Source of the DNA: Microbacterium testaceum
GTDB taxonomy: Bacteria > Actinomycetota > Actinomycetes > Actinomycetales > Microbacteriaceae
Length of the DNA: 64,000 bases
NCBI RefSeq assembly: GCF_020781835.1
Contig: NZ_JAJGNJ010000001.1
Location: forward strand, 310,001 to 374,000
Reading direction: 5' to 3'
Shown here piece by piece: positions 7,074-15,892 of this stretch. A model generated the notes under the pieces. That model worked only from the letters and a program-made list of their open reading frames with translations, was not told the origin of the DNA and made no database searches. Position 1 is the stretch's first letter. Each line of letters starts with the position of its first letter. A program made the translations under genes and the position numbers.

Positions 7074-7847
7074 ATGACGAGCACGCACGATCCGTTGCGC
7101 CTGGCCGACGTCGATCCGCTGGTCTTCACCGAGCGCGCCCGCGCGGGGCAGATCGTCGGAGCCGTGGCGCTCGACATCGTCATGCCCGTGGCGCTGCTCG
7201 CGGCCGGGATCATCGTCATCGTCGCCGGCCCGCCTGCTGCGGGCTGGTTCCTCGTGGTCGCGGCGCTCGCGCTGCTCGCCGTGGCCGTGTGGCTCCTCGG
7301 ACGCTCCGGCCGCACGCTCGGCGCCGCCACCGTCGACGCACGGATCGTGCGCCGCACGACCGGTGCGGCCGCGGGCTCATCGGCGCTCGGAGCACTGGTC
7401 ACCGGCAAGCTCGGGATGTTCGATCTCCGGAAGGGTCGAGATCCCTTCGCCCCGGCGATCGCGGCGTTCCAGTTTCCCGACGCCGCCCCGACCGCCGGGC
7501 CGAGCCGCGCCCGTCGCGGCCTGGTGCCGACGCTGCTGCTCGACTCCGGCGAGCGACTCACGCTCGACACCGCGCTCGTGCTGGGGCGCGACCCGTCGGC
7601 ACCGCCCGACGCCCCGGCAGAGGTGTACCGCTGGGCCGACATGTCGCGCACGCTGTCGAAGTCGCACGTGCGGCTCGAATGGGACGGGCGGCAGATGTGG
7701 GTCACCGACCTCGGCTCCACGAACGGCACCTTCGTCCGCGGCGCCGGCGCCTCGACTCCGCTTCTCCCCCACCAGCGCACACCTGTGCCCACCGATGTCG
7801 TCCTCGAGATCGGTGACCGCACCCTGACCGTTCGGGATGCCGCATGA
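7074..7847 (+). CDS. Membrane-anchored FHA-domain protein of the T7SS operon
   Basis: A 257-residue protein. Residues ~25-90 contain two membrane segments (VALDIVMPVALLAAGIIVIV and the following WFLVVAALALLAVAVWLL), an RDD-like arrangement. The C-terminal half is an FHA domain that binds phosphothreonine, with the hallmark residues LGRDPS, SKSHVRLEW and DLGSTNGTFV, so the Gly-Arg, Ser-x-x-His and Ser-Thr-Asn-Gly positions are all intact. FHA proteins are regular members of T7SS loci and link secretion to Ser/Thr kinase signalling. It opens the machinery operon and its stop overlaps the next ATG (ATGA). No kinase gene is present in this window, so the phosphorylated partner is unknown. Confidence 0.8.
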   Translation: MTSTHDPLRLADVDPLVFTERARAGQIVGAVALDIVMPVALLAAGIIVIVAGPPAAGWFLVVAALALLAVAVWLLGRSGRTLGAATVDARIVRRTTGAAAGSSALGALVTGKLGMFDLRKGRDPFAPAIAAFQFPDAAPTAGPSRARRGLVPTLLLDSGERLTLDTALVLGRDPSAPPDAPAEVYRWADMSRTLSKSHVRLEWDGRQMWVTDLGSTNGTFVRGAGASTPLLPHQRTPVPTDVVLEIGDRTLTVRDAA

Positions 7848-8917
7848 GCACCGTCGCACACCCCCTCCTGGATGCCGCCGGCCCCGGCTGGGCGGGCACC
7901 GAGACGCGCGCGCCGATCGTCGCCCTGACGACGGCGATGAGCGACTTCCTGCACAAGACCGCGAGCCAAGGGCTGCGGCCGATCATCGTGTCGAGCGAGT
8001 TCTCCCGCATGACGCAGCCGCTCGCGCAGGTGCTGTCGGCGGTGCAGGGGCAGTGGGTCGTGCGCACGCGGAACGACGGGTTCTACGACGCGCGCACTGG
8101 CATCCGTCTCGACGCTCCCGCGGACGCGCTCACCGCCGAGGCGCCGACCGCTGAGAACGTGCATCCGCTCTACGTCCGCGCGCAGGTGGCATCCACTCTG
8201 CAGGTCGTGGCGACGGTCTCGACACGGCACCGGGTCACGCGTCCCGTGCGGCTCGGGGGCGTTGCCGAGGCCGCGGTCGCCCTGTTCTCCGGGGCCGAGC
8301 CGGCGGCGTTCGGCGCGGTCGAACCGCTGCTCGCGCCCTGGGACCGCGACGACCTCACCGAGCGGTCGCGACGGCGGATCCCGCTCGACAGTCACTGGGT
8401 CGCGGTCGGCGCAGGCGACCGGGCCGCGCTGGCAACCGTGCAGGTCGGCCGCACGAGCGAGGGCCTGGAGGAGACGACGCGCGTGTGGGCCGCGGTGCCG
8501 GGGGTCGGCCGCGAATCCGGCGCCACCGCGACCGCGGAGGCTCGCGAACTCCTCGCGCGCGCGGCGACGGTGGGACTCCCCCTCATCGGCATCTCGTTCG
8601 CCGCGATCGGCGCGCCCGACCTGGCGCGCCGGGCCACGGCATCCCCTCAGCCCGAACCGCTCGCGCTTCTCATCGGACCGGTCGGTATCCGCGCGCTGGG
8701 CATCGACGCGAAGCGCTGGATCGACGAGGTGGGCGGCACCACGGTCGGCAGCCCGAGACTTCCCGGTGTTCTGCTGCCTCTCGGCTCGGTCGACGGCGGG
8801 GGGTGGGGGCGCCTGAACGATGTGCTGGCGACCCTCGACCCCGAACGCCTCGGCGAGCTCCTGAACCTCGCCCCGCACGTGCGCGCGCAGCTGCGCGTCT
8901 CGGAAGGAGTGCGCTGA
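7844..8917 (+). CDS. DUF6177-like T7SS-associated protein
   Basis: A 357-residue soluble Ala-rich protein, similar as I recall to DUF6177 family proteins encoded in actinobacterial T7SS operons. The N-terminal part (SDFLHKTASQGLRPIIVSS, then VLSAVQGQWVVRTRNDGFYD) and a long C-terminal part without membrane segments suggest a cytoplasmic accessory factor. No catalytic motif was recognised. It is coupled to the FHA gene by ATGA and to the next small membrane gene by TGATG, so it should be made in step with the machinery. The function is unknown; a substrate-selection or chaperone role is a guess from context. Confidence 0.6.
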   Translation: MSTVAHPLLDAAGPGWAGTETRAPIVALTTAMSDFLHKTASQGLRPIIVSSEFSRMTQPLAQVLSAVQGQWVVRTRNDGFYDARTGIRLDAPADALTAEAPTAENVHPLYVRAQVASTLQVVATVSTRHRVTRPVRLGGVAEAAVALFSGAEPAAFGAVEPLLAPWDRDDLTERSRRRIPLDSHWVAVGAGDRAALATVQVGRTSEGLEETTRVWAAVPGVGRESGATATAEARELLARAATVGLPLIGISFAAIGAPDLARRATASPQPEPLALLIGPVGIRALGIDAKRWIDEVGGTTVGSPRLPGVLLPLGSVDGGGWGRLNDVLATLDPERLGELLNLAPHVRAQLRVSEGVR

Positions 8918-9177
8918 TGCCCGATCAGCGGGACACCGTTCTCATCGAGCAAGCGAAGATCCAGCGCATGCGCCTGGGATCGGCGCTCGTGTACGGGCAC
9001 ATCGGCGAACGCCGCACCGTCAACGACCACATGAAGCGCCTGATGGGCTCGATCATCGTGGCCGCGATCGCATGCGCCGCGTGCGTCGGCGTCTCGTTCG
9101 TCTCGCAACTGCTGACCGAGCGTGCCGAACAGGCCAACGCAACCGTTCAGACCCCCACCGGAGCCGTGACCCCGTGA
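8917..9177 (+). CDS. Single-span membrane protein resembling the EccB N-terminus
   Basis: An 86-residue protein with a basic cytoplasmic N-terminus, including the segment QRMRLGSALVYGHIGERRTV, and one membrane helix (SIIVAAIACAACVGVSFV, residues ~48-65), followed by a short external tail. The layout matches the N-terminal anchor of EccB (a basic R-x-x-x-A-L-V region, then one TM helix), while the ~400-residue periplasmic domain of EccB is absent. It sits between the DUF6177-like gene and eccD, where eccB would be expected. It may be a minimal EccB that contacts EccC/EccD in the membrane. Both the homology and the role are inference. Confidence 0.55.
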   Translation: MPDQRDTVLIEQAKIQRMRLGSALVYGHIGERRTVNDHMKRLMGSIIVAAIACAACVGVSFVSQLLTERAEQANATVQTPTGAVTP

Positions 9178-10511
9178 GCATCTACACCCGTCTGACCGTC
9201 GCGGGATCCGAACGCCGCGCCGAGGTCGTCGTGCCGAGCGGCGAACCCGTGGGCGCCGCGATCCCGCGCCTCCTCGACCTCCTCGGCGAGACGGCCGGCA
9301 CGGTGGCGCGTCCGCTCGCCGTCATCGCGCCCGACGGCGAGCAGATCGACATCGCCCTCACTCCGCAGCAGCTCGACCTCGCCGACGGCACTCTCGTGCG
9401 CCTGGTCCGGCTGGATGCCGCGCCCCCGCCGCCCGTCGTGATCGATGTCACGGATGCCGCGGCGGACGCGCACGACGCCCGCCCCGACCGGTGGGACGAC
9501 CGCGCGCGCATGATCGCGGGGGGCACGGGTATCGCCGCGGCCTTCGCGATCGCCGGGTGGCTGTCGCCCTGGTCATCACCGACGCTCGCGGCCTTCGCGC
9601 TGCTCGGGGTCGCCGTGCTCCTCGCGGCGATCGCGACGGGTCTGGGGCTCGGCGGACTCCGTCGGCTGTCGACGTGCGTGTCGGCGGCCGCGGCCGGTCT
9701 CGCCGTGCCGGTGGGCAGTGCGACCGCGGGCGCGCTGGCATCCGGTCCCCCGGCTCTGCTCGCGGGTGTCGCCGCAACCATCGCCACGGCGTCGACCGTC
9801 GCCCTGCTCGGCGTCGGGATCGCGCACCGCCGCCGCGGTGCCGCGTCCGGCGGGGCATTGGGCGCCGTTCTCGCGTCGCTGCTCCTGGGCCTTCTGCTGG
9901 CGGGGGTGGATGCCATCGCGGCCTCGGCCATCGCGGGCGTCGTCGCTGCGTTCGCCACCGGCCCGCTGCCCTGGATCGCCCTCTCCGCGGCAGGGCTGAC
10001 CGACCTCGACCAGCGCGCGGCCGACGGGGCACCGCCCGCCCGTCCCCGCGCCTTCGCCGCGATCGACGAGGCGTACGTCGCCCTGACGTGGAGCGTGGCG
10101 GCCGTGGCATCCATCCTCGCCGTCACGGGGGTCGTGCTCGCGCTGTCGGGCACGATCTGGACCGAGCTGCTCGCCCTCGCGTTCTTCCTCGTCGCGGCGC
10201 TGCGCACCCGCGCGTTCCCCCTGCGATGGCAGGGCTGGCTGCTGTGGGCTGCGGCGGGCGTGATCTGCGCCGCCGCGCTGACGGTGCTGCTGGTGGGCGG
10301 CCTCGGCTGGATCGGGGCGGGGGTGGCCGTCGTCGTGGCCGCGCTCATCGCGACGATGGTGCTGGCGCGTCCGCGTCCGCACGTGCGGGCGCGTCTGCGC
10401 GGGCTCGGCAACATCGTCGAGACGCTCGCCGTGGTGTCGCTGATCCCCCTCCTGGTGGGCGCGCTCGGGATCTACGCGGAGCTGCTCGGCATGTTCGGCG
10501 GCGGATCGTGA
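9174..10511 (+). CDS. eccD: EccD-type T7SS membrane channel component
   Basis: A 445-residue protein with a ubiquitin-like N-terminal domain (residues ~1-85: SIYTRLTVAGSERRAEVVVP onward, including the VIAPDGEQIDIALTPQQLDL turn) followed by about eleven hydrophobic helices. This architecture is specific to EccD, which forms the bulk of the T7SS inner-membrane pore complex as a dimer per protomer. GTG 9174 overlaps the preceding stop (GTGA), and the stop overlaps the following GTG, showing strict coupling. The length is near the ~500 residues usual for the family. The EccD call is strong from the architecture and from the adjacent eccC. Confidence 0.85.
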   Translation: MSIYTRLTVAGSERRAEVVVPSGEPVGAAIPRLLDLLGETAGTVARPLAVIAPDGEQIDIALTPQQLDLADGTLVRLVRLDAAPPPPVVIDVTDAAADAHDARPDRWDDRARMIAGGTGIAAAFAIAGWLSPWSSPTLAAFALLGVAVLLAAIATGLGLGGLRRLSTCVSAAAAGLAVPVGSATAGALASGPPALLAGVAATIATASTVALLGVGIAHRRRGAASGGALGAVLASLLLGLLLAGVDAIAASAIAGVVAAFATGPLPWIALSAAGLTDLDQRAADGAPPARPRAFAAIDEAYVALTWSVAAVASILAVTGVVLALSGTIWTELLALAFFLVAALRTRAFPLRWQGWLLWAAAGVICAAALTVLLVGGLGWIGAGVAVVVAALIATMVLARPRPHVRARLRGLGNIVETLAVVSLIPLLVGALGIYAELLGMFGGGS

Positions 10512-11302
10512 CCGTGCTGGACGTGCGGGCCCTGTCGACCGCGGTGTTCGGCAGCGGCGCGAACGCGCGTGTCGAACTCACCTCGTGGGATTCCGCGATC
10601 CGCGGTGGTCTGTCGACGACGCGCCGCGTCGGCGTCATGGCGCTGTCGCCGGGTGCGGGGACGAGCACCGTCGCGCACCAGGTCGTCCGCGCGGTCGCCG
10701 CGCGCCGCAGCGAACCGGTGCTCGCGGTGGACGTCTCCGCCGGAACGCCCGGACTCGCCGCGCGCCTCGGTGCCGAGCCGGTGCCGCCCGACGACACCCG
10801 CGCGGCGGCCCGCACGACGGCCGAGGCGCTGACGGGCCTCGAGGTGCGCGACGGCGTGGTGGCGCTGCGCCCGCGCGACACCGACGACGCCGTCGGGGCG
10901 TGGCTCGGCGAGGCGGCGCCGATCACCCGCTTCTTCGACGTCTCCGTCACCGACTTCGGGGCGCGGCATCCGCTCGTCGACCTCGCCGCGTGCGCCGCGC
11001 TGTGCGACGTGGTGTGCCTCGTGAGCGACGCGAGCCGATCGCCGGCCGAGCACGCGCGCTCGGTCGTCGACGCGGTCGCGGGACTGCCCGAGTCGCCGTC
11101 CGTCGTTCTCGCGCTCGTCGACCGCAGGCGGGAGGGCGACGGTGTCGCCCGGGCGTTCGCGGCCGGATCGGCGCATCCCGTCGTGGGCGTGCCGTTCGAT
11201 CCGGGCCTCGCCGCCGGCGGCCACCCCCGACGGTCGGCGACGCAGCTGGCCGTGGTGCGTCTGGCCGCCGCGCTCGTCGCCGCGACGGGGAGGGCCGCAT
11301 GA
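10508..11302 (+). CDS. MinD/ParA-like protein with a degenerate P-loop
   Basis: A 264-residue protein with the fold pattern of SIMIBI ATPases: VGVMALSPGAGTSTVAHQVV at the Walker A position, VLAVDVSAG as the first switch strand, and CDVVCLVSDASRSPAEH where MinD proteins bind the product. The usual lysines of the deviant Walker A (K-G-G-x-G-K-T/S) are missing: the loop reads PGAGTST. It may bind nucleotide poorly or act as a scaffold. MinD-like proteins such as EspI are known in T7SS loci. It is coupled on both sides (GTGA before, ATGA after) between eccD and eccC. Its function in this system is unknown. Confidence 0.65.
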   Translation: MTVLDVRALSTAVFGSGANARVELTSWDSAIRGGLSTTRRVGVMALSPGAGTSTVAHQVVRAVAARRSEPVLAVDVSAGTPGLAARLGAEPVPPDDTRAAARTTAEALTGLEVRDGVVALRPRDTDDAVGAWLGEAAPITRFFDVSVTDFGARHPLVDLAACAALCDVVCLVSDASRSPAEHARSVVDAVAGLPESPSVVLALVDRRREGDGVARAFAAGSAHPVVGVPFDPGLAAGGHPRRSATQLAVVRLAAALVAATGRAA

Positions 11303-14300
11303 CCGTCCGTATCGTCCATCGCCCCGCGCGCATCAGCGAGGCCGTCGAGCCCGCGGCCGATGTGATCCTGGCACCGCCGCCGCCGATCGGCGAGGGCGCG
11401 ACCGGGTTCCCGCTGCAGTCGCTGCTGCCGATCGTGGGCAGCCTGTCGTCGATCACGATGATCGTGCTGCTGCGCAACAACCCGATCATGGTCGTGGTGG
11501 GCGCTGTCATCCTGGTCGTCGCCCTCGTCGGCGGTCTCGGCATGGCGCTCACGCAGCGCGGCAACGCCGCGCGGCAACGCCGCGTGCAGCGCGAGCGCTA
11601 CCTCGACTACCTGGAGGAGACGCGCGAGGCGGTCCGGCAGACCGCCGACGCACAGCGCAGCGCGGCCCTCGCGCTGCACCCCTCGCCCGGCACCCTCGTC
11701 GAGATCGCCGCCGACCCCGCGCGGCGGTGGGAGCGGCGCCCGGGGGATGCCGACTTCCTCCGCGTCCGCATCGGCACCGGCGACCTGCGCGCGGTCGAGG
11801 TGGCCCTGCCGCCCGAGCAGAACCCCGTGCAGCCGTTCGACCCGGTGATGCGCGAGTCCGCCGAGCGTATGGTGCGTCTCGCCGGCGTCGCGCAGGGGAT
11901 GCCGGCCACCGTCGACCTCGAGCGCGGCGGGCAGGTGTCGCTCGTGGGCGCGCGGCCCGACACTCTGCGGGTCGCGCGGGCGCTGGTGGCGCAGATCGCG
12001 GCGTTCCACTCCCCCGACGACGTGCACATCGCGGCCGCCATCGCGCCCGCACAGCGGCAGGACTGGGACGGCCTCGACCTGCTGCCCCACCTCTCCGGAG
12101 ACACCCCGCCCGCCGGCGCGATCACGGCGCGCCGGATGGCCCCGAGCCTGCCCGAGCTGCTGTCGCTCCTGCGTGACGAGCTGCGCGACCGCGTCGCGAC
12201 GGCTGCCGCCTCTCGCCGTGCGGGCCGCAAGACGAAGCCCGGGCGTCTGGTGATCTTCGTCGACGAGGCCGATCACGCCGCGTCGCCGGTTCCCCGCCTG
12301 GATGCCGCCCTCGACCTGACCGCGCTCGGCGTCACCGTCGTGCACCTCGTCGACGACCGCCTCAAGGAACCGACGACGGTCGCCGTCCGCGTGACCGTCG
12401 ACGGCGGCACCGCGACGATCGAGACCCCGGGGTCGGGTGAAGCGGCGGTCAGTGGCATCCGGATCGATCCCGTCACCCCCGCCGCGCTCGACGTCGTCGC
12501 CCGTCCGCTCGCGGGCCTGCGCCTGACGCGCACCTCGGCGCAGGACACCGGGACGGCGCTCGCCCCCGACGTGACGCAGCTGCTCGGCGTCACCGACGTG
12601 GATGCCATCGACACCTCGGCCGCGTGGCGCACGCGCAGCGCCGCGGAGTTCCTCCGCGTGCCGATCGGCGTCGACGACCAGGGCGGCCCGGTGTTGCTCG
12701 ATCTCAAGGAGTCAGCGCAGCTGGGCATGGGCCCGCACGGCATCTGCATCGGCGCGACCGGTTCGGGAAAGAGCGAGCTGCTGCGCACGCTCATCCTGGG
12801 CCTGGCGCTGACGCACTCCCCTGACGACCTGAGCATGATCCTCGTCGACTACAAGGGCGGTGCGGCGTTCGCGCCGTTCTCCCGCCTGCCGCACGTCGCG
12901 GGCATCATCGACAACCTCGCCGACGACCCGCAGCTGACCGAGCGCGCTCGCGCGAGCATCCAGGGCGAGGTCGTGCGTCGGCAGCGCCTGTTGAAGGATG
13001 CCGGGAACGCGGCATCCATCGGTCACTACCGGCAGATGCGGCGCGAACGTCCCGAGCTCCCCGCGCTCCCCCACCTGTTCCTGGTGATCGACGAGTTCGG
13101 CGAGTTGCTGACCGCCGAGCCCGACTTCGTGGAGCTGCTGCTGACCATCGGGCGCATCGGCCGCTCGATCGGCGTGCACCTGCTGCTGTCGAGCCAGCGC
13201 ATCGAGGGCGGACGCCTGCGCGGTCTCGACACCTACCTGTCGTACCGGATCGGTCTGCGGACGTTCTCGGAGTCAGAATCGGCCGTCGTGCTCGACACCC
13301 CCGACGCGTTCCACCTGCCGGCGATCCCCGGTTTCGGGTACCTGAAGGTCGACACGTCGGTCTACACGCGGTTCCGCGCGGGATACGTGTCGGGTCCGGT
13401 GCCCGACCCGGTCGAGTCCGGTCCGCGGCACGACGATGCCCCGCCCGTGCTGCGTCTGCCCGCGTACGACCTGCCCGATGAGACGCCCGAGGCCGAGCAG
13501 CTCGACAGTGCCGAGCCCGAGACGCCGACGACCGGCCGCACGCTCGTCCAGGCGGCGACCTCGCGGCTCGCCCGCGGCATCGCCCGTACGCGTCCGGTGT
13601 GGCTGCCGCCGCTCCCGCCCGTACTGACGCTCGGCGGCGTGCTGCCGCAGGCCGACGGCGCCGGAACGCTCCGGGCGCCGATGGGCCTGCTCGACGATCC
13701 GTCGAAGCAGACGCAGTCGCCCTGGATGCTCGACCTCATGCGCTCGGGCGGCCACGTCTCGATCACGGGTGCGCCGCAGTCGGGGCGTTCAATGTTCCTG
13801 CGGACGCTCGCCGCATCCCTGTCGTTCACGCACTCGCCGCGTCAGGTGAGCATCTACGGCATGGACCTCACGGGCGGGGGTCTCGCTCGCATCGAGCCCT
13901 TCCCGCACGTCGGTGGTGTCGCCACGCGCGGCAACCGCGAGCGACTGACGCGCCTGCTCGAGGAGCTCACCGGCATGCTCGCCGTCCGCGAGCGCGTGTT
14001 CCGCGACCACGGTCTCGACTCGCTCGCCGACATGCGCCGCCAGCACGCCGACGGGCGCCTGCCCGATCTGCCGAGCGCCGACGTCGTGCTGCTCGTCGAC
14101 GGACTCGGGGCGCTGCGGCAGGACTTCGAAGACCTCGAGGCGCCCCTCGCGCAACTGCTCGAACGCGGCGGCAGCTTCGGCATCCACGTCGTCGTCGCCC
14201 TCTCGCGCTGGAACGAGCTGCGCATGAACCTGCAGGGGCTCATCGGCACGCGCCTGGAGCTCAAGCTCAACGACCCGGCCGACTCGCAGATCGCGCGGAA

Positions 14301-15429
14301 GCTCTCGCAGACGCTTCGCGCCGACGAGCCCGGCCGCGTGCTGACCGACGAGAAGCTCTTCGCGCAGATCGCGCTGCCGCTGCTCGAAGAGGTCGACGAC
14401 GGCGACACCGGTGAGGCCCTCGAGCAGCTCGCGCGTGAAAGCGCGGCCCGCTGGGGCGGCCAGGGCGCGGCGCCCATCCGCCTGCTGCCCGAGGTGCTTT
14501 CGCCGGCCGAGCTGCCCGACGCGATCGACGAACCGGATGCCGTGCCCCTGGGCCTGCGCCAGGACACGATGCAGCCGGTGTCGCTCGACCTCGTCACGCG
14601 CGACCCGCACCTGCTCGTGCTCGGCGACAGCCGCTGCGGCAAGACGACGCTGCTGCGCGGAATCGTGCAGGGGGCGATCGACCGGCACTCGGCGGAGGAG
14701 CTGGTCGTCGCCCTGATGGACGCGCGCGGCGAGCTGGCGGCGGAGGTTCCGGATGCCTACCTCGGCGGGCACGCATCGTCGGGTCGGCAGGCGCGGCTGC
14801 TGGCCGAGTCGATCGCGGTCGAACTCGAGAAGCGCGCGAACGATCGCGACGCGGGGCCGCGGATCCTCGTGATCGCGGACGACTTCGACATCCTCGCCGC
14901 CGGCGGCACCGAGCCGCTGCGGCCGCTGCTGCCGTACCTCGCGTCGGCGCGCGACCTGCGCCTGAACGTCGTGGTAAGCCGCCCCGTCGCGGGTGCGTCG
15001 CGCGCGATGTTCGACGTGGCGTTGCAGGGCATCCGCGACACCGGCGGCACCGCGCTGATCATGTCGGGCGACCGCTCCGAGGGCGCGCTGCTGCCCAAGC
15101 TCTACGCCGAACCGATGATCGCCGGCCGCGGTCGTCTGGCCCGTCGCGGCGAGCGTCCGACCCTGGTGCAGGTGGCGAACTTCGCCACGAGCGAGGGTGA
15201 GGCGGAGGGTGCTTCGCCGGTCGGCGCTCCGGCGGAGGCGGTGCCTTCGGTGGATGCCGATGACGCGGCGTCCGTGGATGAGACGACGCGCGAGGTCGTT
15301 CCCTCGGCGGTGTCGGTCGCTTCGCCGGCCGTTGAGGCGCCCGCACCGGTTCCCGCAGCGCCGTCGGCGTCTTCGGACGCCGAGGAGCGACCCCTGACCC
15401 GACGGAGGAGAGGCAACCGTGCCCCGTAG
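11299..15429 (+). CDS. eccC: EccC T7SS motor ATPase with three FtsK/SpoIIIE domains
   Basis: A 1376-residue protein. Residues ~38-80 hold two membrane helices. Three ATPase domains follow: D1 with Walker A GATGSGKS (Lys491) and Walker B LFLVIDEFGE (Asp598-Glu599); D2 with GAPQSGRS, where Arg830 replaces the P-loop lysine; D3 with GDSRCGKT (Lys1115). EccC energises T7SS and recognises C-terminal signals on WXG partners through the last domains. D1 looks active, D2 probably does not hydrolyse ATP, and D3 looks able to bind nucleotide. A Pro/Ala/Ser-rich tail of ~85 residues closes the protein. The length fits single-chain EccC. It overlaps its neighbours, so it belongs to the operon from 7074. 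Confidence 0.93.
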   Translation: MTVRIVHRPARISEAVEPAADVILAPPPPIGEGATGFPLQSLLPIVGSLSSITMIVLLRNNPIMVVVGAVILVVALVGGLGMALTQRGNAARQRRVQRERYLDYLEETREAVRQTADAQRSAALALHPSPGTLVEIAADPARRWERRPGDADFLRVRIGTGDLRAVEVALPPEQNPVQPFDPVMRESAERMVRLAGVAQGMPATVDLERGGQVSLVGARPDTLRVARALVAQIAAFHSPDDVHIAAAIAPAQRQDWDGLDLLPHLSGDTPPAGAITARRMAPSLPELLSLLRDELRDRVATAAASRRAGRKTKPGRLVIFVDEADHAASPVPRLDAALDLTALGVTVVHLVDDRLKEPTTVAVRVTVDGGTATIETPGSGEAAVSGIRIDPVTPAALDVVARPLAGLRLTRTSAQDTGTALAPDVTQLLGVTDVDAIDTSAAWRTRSAAEFLRVPIGVDDQGGPVLLDLKESAQLGMGPHGICIGATGSGKSELLRTLILGLALTHSPDDLSMILVDYKGGAAFAPFSRLPHVAGIIDNLADDPQLTERARASIQGEVVRRQRLLKDAGNAASIGHYRQMRRERPELPALPHLFLVIDEFGELLTAEPDFVELLLTIGRIGRSIGVHLLLSSQRIEGGRLRGLDTYLSYRIGLRTFSESESAVVLDTPDAFHLPAIPGFGYLKVDTSVYTRFRAGYVSGPVPDPVESGPRHDDAPPVLRLPAYDLPDETPEAEQLDSAEPETPTTGRTLVQAATSRLARGIARTRPVWLPPLPPVLTLGGVLPQADGAGTLRAPMGLLDDPSKQTQSPWMLDLMRSGGHVSITGAPQSGRSMFLRTLAASLSFTHSPRQVSIYGMDLTGGGLARIEPFPHVGGVATRGNRERLTRLLEELTGMLAVRERVFRDHGLDSLADMRRQHADGRLPDLPSADVVLLVDGLGALRQDFEDLEAPLAQLLERGGSFGIHVVVALSRWNELRMNLQGLIGTRLELKLNDPADSQIARKLSQTLRADEPGRVLTDEKLFAQIALPLLEEVDDGDTGEALEQLARESAARWGGQGAAPIRLLPEVLSPAELPDAIDEPDAVPLGLRQDTMQPVSLDLVTRDPHLLVLGDSRCGKTTLLRGIVQGAIDRHSAEELVVALMDARGELAAEVPDAYLGGHASSGRQARLLAESIAVELEKRANDRDAGPRILVIADDFDILAAGGTEPLRPLLPYLASARDLRLNVVVSRPVAGASRAMFDVALQGIRDTGGTALIMSGDRSEGALLPKLYAEPMIAGRGRLARRGERPTLVQVANFATSEGEAEGASPVGAPAEAVPSVDADDAASVDETTREVVPSAVSVASPAVEAPAPVPAAPSASSDAEERPLTRRRRGNRAP

Positions 15430-15781
15430 CAGCGTCGCGTTCACACGCGAACCCGTCGATATCGACGCCCTGGCCTCCGCCGTCTCGGCGGTGCTCACGC
15501 CCGACGAACTCGCCGCGACGCCGGTGGAGATCCGGCCCCTGGACGACGGCGCCGCCGCTCAGGTGCTCATGCTCGACCGGGTCGTGCTGACCGTGCTGAG
15601 GCCCCGGCTCACTCCTGCGCCCGCGGAGCTTTCGCGCGTGTACGGCGCGGTCGAGGTCGCGCCGGACGCGCGGTGGTCGAGCGAGTGCTTCACGACCTGG
15701 GAGCCCGAAGGACTCATCGGCGTGCGGCTGCTGGAAGCCGCCGCTGTGGCGCGGGGCGGGGTCGCAGCGCACCTGGGCTGA
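15419..15781 (+). CDS. Small hypothetical protein at the end of the T7SS operon
   Basis: A 120-residue protein of unrecognised family, mostly hydrophilic, with no signal peptide or membrane helix. GTG 15419 overlaps the end of eccC by 11 bases, and GGAGGAGAGGC just upstream is a strong ribosome site inside eccC, so it is translated with the motor. Beta-like segments (ATPVEIRPL, AAQVLMLDRVVLTVLRP) suggest a compact cytoplasmic domain. A hairpin follows, so it is the last machinery gene. EccE, EccA or mycosin might be expected in such a place; it resembles none of them. Confidence 0.6.
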   Translation: MPRSSVAFTREPVDIDALASAVSAVLTPDELAATPVEIRPLDDGAAAQVLMLDRVVLTVLRPRLTPAPAELSRVYGAVEVAPDARWSSECFTTWEPEGLIGVRLLEAAAVARGGVAAHLG

Positions 15782-15795
15782 GCTTCACCAGCGTG

Positions 15796-15816
15796 CCCCT
15801 CGCTGAACGCGAGGGG
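15796..15816 (+). terminator. Hairpin terminator after the T7SS operon
   Basis: CCCCTCGC pairs with GCGAGGGG around a five-base loop, 15 bases after the last machinery gene, without a T run. It separates the operon from the tandem-repeat gene. Confidence 0.5.
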
Positions 15817-15892
15817 AGATGTCGGGCTGCGGTTCGGAGAATCGACCTTCATTCGGTCGCTTCAGCAACGGCCCGACCCGAAAGGCACAGCC

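Noticed and set aside
15673..15892. In-frame upstream extension of the repeat-protein frame, avoiding the C-tract frameshift
   Set aside because: It would overlap the small T7SS gene and the terminator hairpin, has no ribosome site, and its translation is Arg-rich without family features.
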